Shown: piece after piece, positions 56,486 to 64,000 of the stretch
Layout: each line of letters begins with the position of its first letter
How positions within the stretch are numbered: position 1 is the first letter of the stretch
Source: Streptomyces avidinii
GTDB taxonomy: Bacteria > Actinomycetota > Actinomycetes > Streptomycetales > Streptomycetaceae
Length of the DNA: 64,000 nucleotides
Assembly: GCF_014650695.1 (NCBI RefSeq)
Contig: NZ_BMVL01000004.1
Coordinates: 32,842-96,841 of the forward strand
Direction: 5' to 3'
Notes under the pieces: generated by a model
What the model was told of the DNA's origin: nothing
Database searches by the model: none
The model's input: the letters and a program-made list of their open reading frames with translations, nothing else
Made by a program: the position numbers and the translations under genes

Positions 56486-57799
56486 ATGGCGCAGCAGGAT
56501 GCGGCACCGAACGGCGGCGGAGAGCTGCACGAGATCGTCTCGGCCGTGTCCAGGGGCGCGCCGGAGTACCGGCAGTGCCCCCACCCCCTCTACGCCGCCC
56601 TGCGCGAGCAGGCACCGGTGTGCAGGCTGACCCCTCCCCACGGGATCGACACGTACCTCATCACCCGTCACGACGACGCCCGCGACGCACTGTCGGACCC
56701 CCGGTTCAGCAAGAACATGCACGGCGCCATCGACACCTACCACGCCGTGTACGGCAGCTTCTTCGACGCGCTCGACGACAACGTGCTCTTCTCGGACCCG
56801 CCCCGGCACACGCGGCTGCGGCGCATCCTGCGAAGCGCCTTCACCCCCCGGCGGGTGGAGCAGATGCGCCCGCGGATCACCGCGATCGCGGAGCAGATCC
56901 TTCGCGAATGCCGCACGGCGGGCACGGTCGACCTGATGGCCTCCTTCGCCTTCCCTCTGCCCGTCGCGGTCCTGTGCGAACTGATGGGCATCCCGCAGGA
57001 GGACCGCCCGGAGATCCTGGAGCAGTTCGCGGTGGTGACCCGCTCCCGGTTCGATCCCAGCAGGAGGGCGGAGCTGAAGGCCGCCGAGGAGCGCCTGCAG
57101 CACCGGTTGGAGCGGCTCATCTCGGACACCCGCGACCACCCGTCGGACTCCTTCCTCAGCGACCTGCTCCAGGCGGAGGAACGGCTGGAGGACCCCGAAC
57201 TGGTCGCGTCGCTGTGGGTCCTGTTCTTCGCCGGCCACAAGACCACCGCCTACCAGATCGGGAACTCCGTCCTCAACCTGCTGCTGCGCCCCGACCAGGC
57301 GGCGATGCTCCGCAAGGACCCCGCGCTCGTCCCGCGCGCGGTCGAGGAAATGCTGCGCTTCGAGGGATCGGTGGAGACCTCGACCTTCCGGTACGCGGCG
57401 CAGGACGCCGAGATCCGGGGCACGCTCATCCCCGAGGGCTCCCTCGTGCAGATCGCGATCTCCTCGGCCAACCGGGACCCCGAGAAGTTCGACCGGCCCG
57501 ACGAGCTGGACGTGACGCGCGAAGGCCTCCAGGGGACGCACCTGGGCTTCGGGCACGGGACCCACTACTGCCTGGGGGCGCCCCTGGCGCGGCTCGAACT
57601 CGAGATCGCGCTCGGCTGCCTCCTGAGGGAGTTCCCGGACATGGAACTCGCCGACGCGCAGGAGACCGGGAGGGCGTGGCTCAAGGGGCCGGTGCCGGCG
57701 TTCCGCGGCCTCGAACACCTCCGGATCGTCCTGGAGCCCGCGCGCCCCGACGGAGACCCGGGCGAGGCGTCCCTGGCCTCCGTGGCCTCAGGAAAGTAA
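56486..57799 (+). CDS. Cytochrome P450
   Basis: A 437-residue class I bacterial P450. Heme site FGHGTHYCLGAPLARLE with Cys362, ExxR helix EEMLR (288-291) and I-helix AGHKTT (249-254). The I-helix normally has an acid at the fourth position; here it is Lys252, which should alter proton delivery to bound oxygen. ATG 56486 follows GGAGGG. It lies 39 bases before an ACMSD-type amidohydrolase on the same strand, probably one transcript. No ferredoxin gene is adjacent. Substrate unknown. Confidence 0.93.
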   Translation: MAQQDAAPNGGGELHEIVSAVSRGAPEYRQCPHPLYAALREQAPVCRLTPPHGIDTYLITRHDDARDALSDPRFSKNMHGAIDTYHAVYGSFFDALDDNVLFSDPPRHTRLRRILRSAFTPRRVEQMRPRITAIAEQILRECRTAGTVDLMASFAFPLPVAVLCELMGIPQEDRPEILEQFAVVTRSRFDPSRRAELKAAEERLQHRLERLISDTRDHPSDSFLSDLLQAEERLEDPELVASLWVLFFAGHKTTAYQIGNSVLNLLLRPDQAAMLRKDPALVPRAVEEMLRFEGSVETSTFRYAAQDAEIRGTLIPEGSLVQIAISSANRDPEKFDRPDELDVTREGLQGTHLGFGHGTHYCLGAPLARLELEIALGCLLREFPDMELADAQETGRAWLKGPVPAFRGLEHLRIVLEPARPDGDPGEASLASVASGK

Positions 57800-57838
57800 C
57801 CCGGAAAGCAACCCAGACCCGATGGGCGGTGGATTGGC

Positions 57839-58963
57839 ATGACGGATTCCGTGAGTACCTCCCCGGTACGCCTCCTGGGAACACCGGCGGACGAACTGCG
57901 CATTGCTGCGGTGGGCACCAGCGAGGTCATCCGGGTCGCGCACGGCTCCTCCGTGCCCGGCGCGCAGGACGTGGCCGGCGCGGTCCATTCGAAGATCGAC
58001 ATGCATCATCACTTCTGCGCGCCGCAATGGCGCGACTGGGCGGCGCACCACGGACTGATCAAGCCGGAACGGCTGCCCCCGTGGACCCGGCTCGACACCG
58101 GGGAGGCGATCCGCTTCATGGACGACGCGGGCATCACCACCGCCGTCCTCAAGCCGATGCTGCCCGCGCGCTACCGTTCGTCGGCGCAGCTGCGGGAAGC
58201 CATCAACATCACGCTGCAGTCGATGATCGAGGTCGCCCAGTCGCACCCGGGACGGTTCTCGTACTACGTGCCGCTGTTCCTGGACGACCCCGAGGCGTCG
58301 TCCTGGGCGGTGCGCCGCGGGCTCGGGCAGCTCGGCGCCGTCGGCGTGAACGTGACGGCCAACTACGGGGGCGTCTACCTCGGCGATCCCGCCTACGACC
58401 GGCTGTTCCACGAGCTGAACGACTACTCCGCCGTGGTGGACACCCACCCGCACAACCTTCCGGACGGCCCGCCCGCAGGGCCGGGCGCGGCCGGTGGCCC
58501 CGGTGCGTCGACGGTTCCGGGCATCCCGAACTTCATGTGCGACTTCCTGCTGGACACCACGCGGGCCGCCGTGAACATGATCAGCAGGCGGACGCTGGAC
58601 CGCTTCCCGGACCTCTCCGTCGTCCTGCCCCACGCCGGCGGCTTCCTGCCGTACATCGCGACGCGTCTGCAGGCCCTCGGGCGGTTCTGCGAACCGAGCG
58701 TCGAACCCGCCGCCGTCCGCGACCACCTGAGCCGCTTCTACTACGACACGGCAGGTCCCATGGCGCCCGCCGCGACCCTGCTGGAGCACGTGCCGGCCGA
58801 CCACATCCTCTTCGGCACCGACTGGCCGGCCGCTCCCGCCGACACGGTCACGGACCTGGCGCTCCCCGCCCTCGAAGCGGACCCGGCCTTCACTCCGGAG
58901 CAGCTGCAGGGGATCTACCACGACAACGCGAGGCGCCTGATCCCGCAGTTGGCGACCACCTGA
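57839..58963 (+). CDS. ACMSD-type amidohydrolase/decarboxylase
   Basis: A 374-residue Amidohydrolase_2 protein. The fold starts at about residue 53 with SKIDMHHHFCAPQW (metal HxH, H56/H58), then VVDTHPHNLPDG (metal His), LPHAGGFLPYIATR (His) and LFGTDWPAAP (Asp). This set matches aminocarboxymuconate-semialdehyde decarboxylase relatives, which decarboxylate or hydrolyse aromatic acids. The first 50 residues are an extra segment. It follows the P450, so the two may act on one substrate. Confidence 0.88.
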   Translation: MTDSVSTSPVRLLGTPADELRIAAVGTSEVIRVAHGSSVPGAQDVAGAVHSKIDMHHHFCAPQWRDWAAHHGLIKPERLPPWTRLDTGEAIRFMDDAGITTAVLKPMLPARYRSSAQLREAINITLQSMIEVAQSHPGRFSYYVPLFLDDPEASSWAVRRGLGQLGAVGVNVTANYGGVYLGDPAYDRLFHELNDYSAVVDTHPHNLPDGPPAGPGAAGGPGASTVPGIPNFMCDFLLDTTRAAVNMISRRTLDRFPDLSVVLPHAGGFLPYIATRLQALGRFCEPSVEPAAVRDHLSRFYYDTAGPMAPAATLLEHVPADHILFGTDWPAAPADTVTDLALPALEADPAFTPEQLQGIYHDNARRLIPQLATT

Positions 58964-58981
58964 CACGGGCGGGGCGCGGGC

Positions 58982-59013
58982 GGGGGCGCGGTCCACGTGC
59001 GGACCGCGCCCCC
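58982..59013. terminator. Bidirectional terminator
   Basis: GGGGGCGCGGTCC (58982-58994) and GGACCGCGCCCCC (59001-59013), a perfect 13-bp stem with a 6-base loop between convergent genes. Confidence 0.85.
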
Positions 59014-59032
59014 GTCGCCGTAGCGGCGCCGA

Positions 59033-59458
59033 TCAGGCGAGCTTGGCGCTCAGCGTGATCGTCGTACCGGTCAGCGCCTGGCTGACCGGGCAGTTCTTCT
59101 TGGCGTCCTCGGCGGCGGCGACGAAGCCGTCGTTGTCCAGACCCGGGACCTCGCCCTCCACCGTGAGGTGGATGCCGGTGATGCCCTCACCGGGCTGGAA
59201 GGTGACGTCGGCCTTGGTCTCCAGGCGGGTGGGCGGGTTGCCCGCGCCGGCAAGGCCGTGGGACAGGGCCATCGAGAAGCAGCTGGAGTGGGCGGCGGCG
59301 ATCAGCTCCTCCGGGCTGGTCTTGCCGTTCGCGGCCTCGGTGCGGGCGGGCCAGGAGACGTCGTACGAGCCGAGGCCCGAGGAGTCGAGGGTGACGACGC
59401 CCTTGCCCTTGAGCAGGTCGCCTTCCCAGACGGTGTGCGCGTGACGCGTGGTGGCCAT
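59033..59458 (-). CDS. osmC: OsmC-family peroxiredoxin
   Basis: A 141-residue OsmC/Ohr-type thiol peroxidase. The two redox cysteines are visible in AAHSSCFSMALSHGL and KKNCPVSQAL; ANGKTSPEELIAAAH is the family hallmark. It reduces organic hydroperoxides in the cytoplasm. ATG 59458 starts the compact form. Separated from zapE by a hairpin. Confidence 0.92.
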   Translation of the reverse strand: MATTRHAHTVWEGDLLKGKGVVTLDSSGLGSYDVSWPARTEAANGKTSPEELIAAAHSSCFSMALSHGLAGAGNPPTRLETKADVTFQPGEGITGIHLTVEGEVPGLDNDGFVAAAEDAKKNCPVSQALTGTTITLSAKLA

Positions 59459-59486
59459 GGTGATCCCTTCGAAGATGTGGGAAACG

Positions 59487-59510
59487 GCCGGGCTCCCGAG
59501 AGGGCCCGGC
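59487..59510 (-). terminator. Terminator after zapE
   Basis: GCCGGGC (59487-59493) pairs with GCCCGGC (59504-59510) around a 10-base loop, 11 bases after the zapE stop. Confidence 0.55.
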
Positions 59511-59520
59511 GTCCCCAAAC

Positions 59521-60624
59521 CTACTGGGAGACCAGGGGCTTCGCGTCGCGTGCCAGCGCGGTGAGCCGCGATATGGCGCGGAAGTACTTCTTGCGATAGC
59601 CGCCGTTCAGCATTTCCTCACTGAACAGCTTGTCGAAGGGGACCCCTGAGGCCAGGACCGGGACCTCGCGGTCGTACAGCCGGTCGGCCAGCACCACCAG
59701 CCGCAGCGCCGTCGACTGGTCCGGCACCGGGCCGACGCCGGTCAGGCAGACGGCCGTGAGGCCGTCGGTCAGTGCGCCGTAGCGGCTCGGGTGGACCCTG
59801 GCCAGGTGTTCGAGCAGCCCGGGGAAGTCGTCCAGGCTCGCGCCCTCGGTCGCGTACGCGGCCTTGGTGACCTGCTCGTCGGAGAACGGAGCCGGGGCCT
59901 GGGGCAAACCTCGGTGGCGGTAGTCCTGGCCGTCGATGCGCAGCGGCCGGAAGTGCGCCGACAGTCCCTGGATCTCGCGCAGGAAGTCGGCGGCGGCGAA
60001 GCGGCCCTCGCCGAGCTTGCCGGGCAGCGTGTTGGAGGTGGCGGCGAGCGCCACGCCCTGCTCGACGAGGCGGCTGAGCAGCGAGGACACCAGGACGGTG
60101 TCGCCCGGGTCGTCCAGCTCGAACTCGTCGATGCACAGCAACCGGTGCCCGCCGAGGGTCTGCACGGTCTGCTGGAAGCCGAGCGCGCCGACCAGGTTGG
60201 TCAGCTCCACGAAGGTGCCGAAGGCCTTGAGCGCGGGCTCGGCGGGGGTGGCGTGCCACAGGGAGGCGAGCAGGTGGGTCTTGCCGACGCCGTAGCCGCC
60301 GTCGAGGTAGACCCCGCGCGGGCCGGCCGGGGCGGCCGGCTTCTTCGAGAACCAGCGCTTCCTGCCGGAGCCACTGGCGTGCGCACCGCCCAGACCGGCG
60401 GCGAAGCCGCTCAGGACGGTGACGGCCTCGGACTGGCTCGGCTGGGTCGGGTCCGGGTTGTAGGTGTCGAAGCGCACCGAGTCGAACCGCGGCGGCGGCA
60501 CCATCTCGGCCACCAGTCGCTCGGCGGGCACCCGGGGCTCGCGCGCGCACAGGGCCTGGGGGCCCGCGTCGGCTATATGAGGCCGGCCGGAGGTGTAACC
60601 GGAGGTGGAGAGAGATGTTGACAC
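59521..60624 (-). CDS. zapE: Cell division ATPase ZapE (AFG1 family)
   Basis: A 367-residue AAA-type ATPase: Walker A DGGYGVGKTHLLASLWHA, Walker B RLLCIDEFELDDPGD, sensor TSNTLPGKLGEGRF and a C-terminal YDREVPVLASGVPFDKLFSEEM. In E. coli ZapE acts on FtsZ rings under stress; in mitochondria AFG1 aids protein turnover. GTG 60624 is taken. Only 36 bases separate it from the divergent reductase start, and no Shine-Dalgarno is visible, so both may be leaderless. Confidence 0.88.
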   Translation of the reverse strand: MSTSLSTSGYTSGRPHIADAGPQALCAREPRVPAERLVAEMVPPPRFDSVRFDTYNPDPTQPSQSEAVTVLSGFAAGLGGAHASGSGRKRWFSKKPAAPAGPRGVYLDGGYGVGKTHLLASLWHATPAEPALKAFGTFVELTNLVGALGFQQTVQTLGGHRLLCIDEFELDDPGDTVLVSSLLSRLVEQGVALAATSNTLPGKLGEGRFAAADFLREIQGLSAHFRPLRIDGQDYRHRGLPQAPAPFSDEQVTKAAYATEGASLDDFPGLLEHLARVHPSRYGALTDGLTAVCLTGVGPVPDQSTALRLVVLADRLYDREVPVLASGVPFDKLFSEEMLNGGYRKKYFRAISRLTALARDAKPLVSQ

Positions 60625-60660
60625 AGCTCTTAACTCTACGGGGCGTGGCACACTGCACCG

Positions 60661-61443
60661 ATGCGACGCCTGTTCCCTGTGACCGATCAGACATCAGCCT
60701 CGCCCCGGGATCCGGCCGACCGGGAGTGGTCGCTCGACGAGCTGGCGGAGGCGTACGCGTACCCGGAGCTCGCGGCGGACGGCCACTGGCTCCGGGCGAA
60801 CATGGTCTCCACCCTGGACGGGGCGGCCCAGCACGACGGACGCTCTCAGCCCATCTCCGGCGAGACCGACATGCGGATCTTCGGCACCCTGCGGGCGCTG
60901 GCCGATGTGGTGGTCGTCGGCGCGGAAACGGTTCGCCAGGAGGGCTACCGCCCCGCCCGTGCCCGGGAGGCCTTCGCCGCCCGCCGGGCCGCCTCCGGGC
61001 AGGGCCCGGCGCCCGCCATCGCGGTGGTCACCGCGAGCCTGGACCTGGACTTCTCGCTGCCCCTGTTCACCTCCCCGCTGGTGCCGACCCTGGTGGTCAC
61101 CGGAGCCGCCGCGCCCGCCGCCCGGGTGGCCGAGGCGGTCGGGGCCGGCGCCGAGGTCGTGGTGGCCGGTGAGGGCGCGGGCGTGGACACCGCCCGGGCG
61201 GTCCGGGAGCTCGCCGCGCGCGGGCTGCGCCGCCAGCTCACCGAGGGCGGGCCCCGGCTGCTGGGCCAGTTCGTGGCCGCCGACGCGCTGGACGAGCTGT
61301 GCCTGACGATCTCCCCGATGCTCGCGGCGGGCGGGGCCCAGCGGATCGCCGGCGGCCCTTCCGTCACGGTTCCGCACCGGCTCGCGCCCGCGTGCGTACT
61401 GGAAGAGGCCGGGTTCCTCTTCACGAGCTACCGTCGGATCTGA
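60661..61443 (+). CDS. Pyrimidine reductase family protein (RibD C-terminal/DHFR-like)
   Basis: A 260-residue NADPH-dependent reductase fold: RANMVSTLDGAAQHDGRSQPIS, DVVVVGAETVRQEGYRPAR, LTEGGPRLLGQFVAADALDEL, SPMLAAGGAQRI. The domain reduces the ribosyl group of a pyrimidine intermediate in riboflavin synthesis; the deaminase half of RibD is absent and no other rib gene is near, so the true substrate may differ. The ATG at 60661 is 36 bases from the zapE start. Confidence 0.88.
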   Translation: MRRLFPVTDQTSASPRDPADREWSLDELAEAYAYPELAADGHWLRANMVSTLDGAAQHDGRSQPISGETDMRIFGTLRALADVVVVGAETVRQEGYRPARAREAFAARRAASGQGPAPAIAVVTASLDLDFSLPLFTSPLVPTLVVTGAAAPAARVAEAVGAGAEVVVAGEGAGVDTARAVRELAARGLRRQLTEGGPRLLGQFVAADALDELCLTISPMLAAGGAQRIAGGPSVTVPHRLAPACVLEEAGFLFTSYRRI

Positions 61444-61591
61444 CAAGGCCCGGAATTTGTCGTTCCGCTTTGCTTCCGCTGGGCACATAACTGGGCAGGT
61501 ATGTCTGCGCAGGGCCCCGTGCGACAGCGGGGCAGGATGGTTTCCGCAGGGGTCGGCCGGCCGGCCTCGGCCCATGAAGGAGAGGGCGTCC

Positions 61592-62059
61592 GTGTTCACG
61601 AGCGTATTGATGATCGAGCAGCCGCTGACGGCGGTGGACGTGGACTTCGTCACCACCCTGCACGGGGACGACGCGGTCTCCTTCATCGTCCTCATGCAAC
61701 CACGGGGCGACCAGGACCGACTGCTGCGCGCCATCGACGACGTAGCGCTCGGTGAGCTCCCCGAGGCCATCCACGAGGGTGACGAACCCGAGGGCGACGA
61801 CGCCCTCGGCCCCGCCGCGCAGGCCCTCGCGCACTCCCTGAACGCGCTGCGCGCCAAGGGCGCCAAAGCCGTCGGGCAGATCATCGAGGACCACCCGCTC
61901 GACAAACTGAAGAGCGTCGTCGACGAGCACGGCGCCGACGAGGTGATCGTCCTGACCGCCCCGCACTTCGTGGAGGAGTTCTTCCACCGGGACTGGGCCT
62001 CCCGCGCCCGCCACAAGGTCGGCGTTCCCGTGCTCAAGCTCTTCGCCCACAACGAATAG
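61592..62059 (+). CDS. Conserved hypothetical protein
   Basis: A 155-residue acidic protein, probably cytoplasmic. I do not recognise its family with certainty. It has an alpha/beta pattern: FVTTLHGDDAVSFIVLMQP, an acidic loop (HEGDEPEGDDALGP), a helix (AAQALAHSLNALRAKG) and DEVIVLTAPHFVEEFFHRDWASRARHKVGVPVLKL, which recalls universal-stress or other nucleotide-binding folds. GTG 61592 follows AAGGAG by nine bases. It lies 58 bases before murC. Confidence 0.75.
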   Translation: MFTSVLMIEQPLTAVDVDFVTTLHGDDAVSFIVLMQPRGDQDRLLRAIDDVALGELPEAIHEGDEPEGDDALGPAAQALAHSLNALRAKGAKAVGQIIEDHPLDKLKSVVDEHGADEVIVLTAPHFVEEFFHRDWASRARHKVGVPVLKLFAHNE

Positions 62060-62117
62060 GCTGGGGCCAGTCAGAGCCTCACGCGCACCCGCACGACACG
62101 ATCCTGGAGCGACCTGA

Positions 62118-63515
62118 ATGAAGCCCGGCCTGCCGACCGCGATGGAACGGCCCCACTTCATCGGTATCGGCGGCGCCGGCATGTCCGGCATCGCGAAGAT
62201 CCTGGCCCAGCGGGGAGCGCAGGTCGCGGGCAGCGACACCCGCGGCGACTCCGAGACCGCCGAGGCGCTGCGCGCCCACGGCGCCACCGTCCACGGCGGT
62301 CACGCGGCCGGGAACCTCGCCGCGGACTCCACCTGCGTGGTCGTCTCCAGCGCCATCCGCGCCGACAACCCCGAGCTGGCCCGTGCCGCCGAGCTCGGCA
62401 TCCCCGTCGTGCACCGCTCCGATGCCCTCGCCGCCCTGATGGACGGGCTGCGTCCGATCGCCGTCGCCGGCACGCACGGCAAGACGACCACCACCTCGAT
62501 GCTGGCGGTGTCCCTCTCGGCCCTGGGCCTGGACCCCTCCTACGCCATCGGCGGCGACCTGGACGCCCCCGGCTCCAACGCCCACCACGGCGAGGGCGAC
62601 ATCTTCGTCGCCGAGGCGGACGAGAGCGACCGCACCTTCCACAAGTACACCCCGCAGGTCGCGATCATCCTCAACGCGGAGCTCGACCACCACGCGAACT
62701 ACGCCTCCATCGAGGAGATCTACGAGTCCTTCGAGACCTTCGTCGGCAAGGTCGTGCCGGGCGGCACCCTCGTCGTCGCCCACGGCCAGGAGGGCGCGGC
62801 CGAGATCGCCCGCCGGGTCGCCGGCAAGGAGGGCCTCACCGTCGTCACGTACGGCGAGGAGGAGGGCGCCGACGTCCGCATCACCAAGATCACCCCGCGC
62901 GGTCTGACCAGCGAGGTCACCGTGATCCTGGACGGCCGGATGCTCACCTTCACCGTCTCGGTCCCCGGCCGCCACTACGCGCACAACGCCGTGGCGGCCC
63001 TCGCCGCGGGCGTGGCCCTCGGCATCCCGGCCCACAACCTGGCGAGCGCCCTCGGCAAGTACACCGGCGTCAAGCGCCGCCTCCAGCTCAAGGGCGAGGC
63101 CGCCGGGGTCCAGGTCGTCGACTCCTACGCGCACCACCCCACCGAGATGACCGCCGACCTGGAGGCCATCCGCGGAGCCGCCGGGGACGCCCGGATCCTG
63201 GTCGTCTTCCAGCCGCACCTCTTCTCCCGCACCCAGGAGCTGGGCAAGGAGATGGGCCAGTCGCTGGCGCTCGCCGACGCCTCCCTGGTCCTGGACATCT
63301 ACCCGGCCCGCGAGGACCCGATCCCCGGCGTCACCAGCGAGCTCATCATCGCGGCCGCCCGGTCGGCGGGCGCCGACGTCACCCCCGAGCACGACAAGGC
63401 GGCCGTCGCCGACGCCATCGCGGGAATGGCCAAGCCCGGTGATCTCGTTCTCACCATGGGCGCGGGAGACGTCACGGACCTCGGTCCGGCCATCCTCGCC
63501 CGGCTGTCGAGCTGA
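62118..63515 (+). CDS. murC: UDP-N-acetylmuramate--L-alanine ligase
   Basis: A 465-residue Mur ligase adding L-Ala to UDP-MurNAc in peptidoglycan synthesis. FIGIGGAGMSGIAKIL binds the UDP-sugar, AVAGTHGKTTTTSML binds ATP, and AEADESDRTFHKYTP, LNAELDHHANY and SYAHHPTEM are ligase motifs. It is outside the main dcw cluster. Followed after 23 bases by msrB. Confidence 0.94.
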   Translation: MKPGLPTAMERPHFIGIGGAGMSGIAKILAQRGAQVAGSDTRGDSETAEALRAHGATVHGGHAAGNLAADSTCVVVSSAIRADNPELARAAELGIPVVHRSDALAALMDGLRPIAVAGTHGKTTTTSMLAVSLSALGLDPSYAIGGDLDAPGSNAHHGEGDIFVAEADESDRTFHKYTPQVAIILNAELDHHANYASIEEIYESFETFVGKVVPGGTLVVAHGQEGAAEIARRVAGKEGLTVVTYGEEEGADVRITKITPRGLTSEVTVILDGRMLTFTVSVPGRHYAHNAVAALAAGVALGIPAHNLASALGKYTGVKRRLQLKGEAAGVQVVDSYAHHPTEMTADLEAIRGAAGDARILVVFQPHLFSRTQELGKEMGQSLALADASLVLDIYPAREDPIPGVTSELIIAAARSAGADVTPEHDKAAVADAIAGMAKPGDLVLTMGAGDVTDLGPAILARLSS

Positions 63516-63538
63516 AGGCCACAGGGAGCGGGAGAGTC

Positions 63539-63946
63539 ATGTCGTACGAGGTCGAGAAGACGGACGAGCAGTGGCAGGCGGAGCTGACCCCGTCCGAGTA
63601 CCAGGTACTGCGCCTGGCGGGCACCGAGCCGGCCTTCCGCGGTGAGTACACGGACACCAAGACGGAGGGCGTCTACTCCTGCCGCGGCTGCGGGTCCGAG
63701 CTGTTCCGCTCGTCGGAGAAGTTCGAGTCGCACTGCGGTTGGCCGTCCTTCTTCGACCCGAAGGACACCGACGCGGTCGAACTGATCGCGGACACCTCGC
63801 ACGGCATGGTCCGCACGGAGGTCCGCTGCGCGAAGTGCGGGTCCCACCTCGGCCACGTGTTCGAGGGTGAGGGCTACCCGACCCCGACGGACCAGCGGTA
63901 CTGCATCAACAGCATCTCCCTGCGCCTGACCCCGACGGAGGGCTGA
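63539..63946 (+). CDS. msrB: Peptide-methionine (R)-S-oxide reductase
   Basis: A 135-residue MsrB that repairs oxidised methionine. Two zinc CxxC pairs (CRGC and CAKC), substrate-binding SHCGWPSFFDP and HLGHVFEGEG, and catalytic Cys in QRYCINSISL. Complete within the window; likely co-transcribed with murC (23-base gap, GGGAGCGGGAG upstream). The last 54 bases of the window show nothing further. Confidence 0.95.
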   Translation: MSYEVEKTDEQWQAELTPSEYQVLRLAGTEPAFRGEYTDTKTEGVYSCRGCGSELFRSSEKFESHCGWPSFFDPKDTDAVELIADTSHGMVRTEVRCAKCGSHLGHVFEGEGYPTPTDQRYCINSISLRLTPTEG

Positions 63947-64000
63947 CGCCGCGGCCCGCGGCCGTTGCCCCGGGAACGCACGACAGGACGGCCGCCACCG

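Overview
The window is high-GC DNA with the gene content and order of a Streptomyces chromosome core. From memory, the run acnA - ngcEFG - rok7B7 - xylFGH - dxs and later hemE / cgoX-hemQ follows the SCO5998 to about SCO6060 stretch of S. coelicolor. I see no tRNA, rRNA, CRISPR array, insertion sequence, prophage or integrase. Starts are a mix of ATG and GTG, and many neighbours overlap by 1 or 4 bases (ATGA, GTGA, TGATG).

Layout. 0-8.6 kb: a MurA-like enzyme fused to an XRE helix-turn-helix, a MarR gene broken by a one-base frameshift, a Tat-exported amidohydrolase divergent from a LacI regulator, and aconitase behind a long palindrome and overlapping iron-box-like sites. 8.7-20.8 kb: two sugar uptake systems (ngcEFG for chitin-derived sugars with a DasR-type site on its promoter; rok7B7-xylFGH for xylose) flanking a convergent mgtA Mg2+ ATPase. 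21-30 kb: dxs, an amino-acid permease with a large leader stem-loop, an LCP cell-wall ligase, fadBA beta-oxidation and a ferritin-like di-iron protein. 30-40.6 kb: RNase D, an orphan LuxR-type response regulator, a DUF3000 protein, hemE, a NADAR-domain protein, a CoA-disulfide-reductase-like flavoprotein, a DUF4349 lipoprotein, and the coproporphyrin-route pair cgoX-hemQ.

40.7-48 kb: a secreted S33 peptidase, then the most unusual locus: a DUF692/MNIO iron enzyme translationally coupled to a TIGR04222-type membrane protein whose last 68 residues are almost only Gly, Ser and nine Cys. This looks like an enzyme-substrate pair for cysteine modification. It is followed by a Pth2-type hydrolase, an AIM24 protein and a small ABC exporter. 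48-56 kb: a secreted phosphoesterase-MFS-propeller operon, a zinc-ribbon protein, a lipoprotein deacetylase, PPK2 and a PhoX-like phosphatase with a coupled secreted partner. 56.5-64 kb: a P450 with a lysine in place of the usual I-helix acid, next to an ACMSD-type amidohydrolase; then osmC, zapE, a RibD-type reductase, an unknown conserved gene, murC and msrB.

Most genes are housekeeping. Regulatory structure (palindromes, overlapping sites, leader hairpins, a 13-codon leader frame ahead of mgtA) is visible at several promoters. All family calls are from reading the sequence, without database searches.
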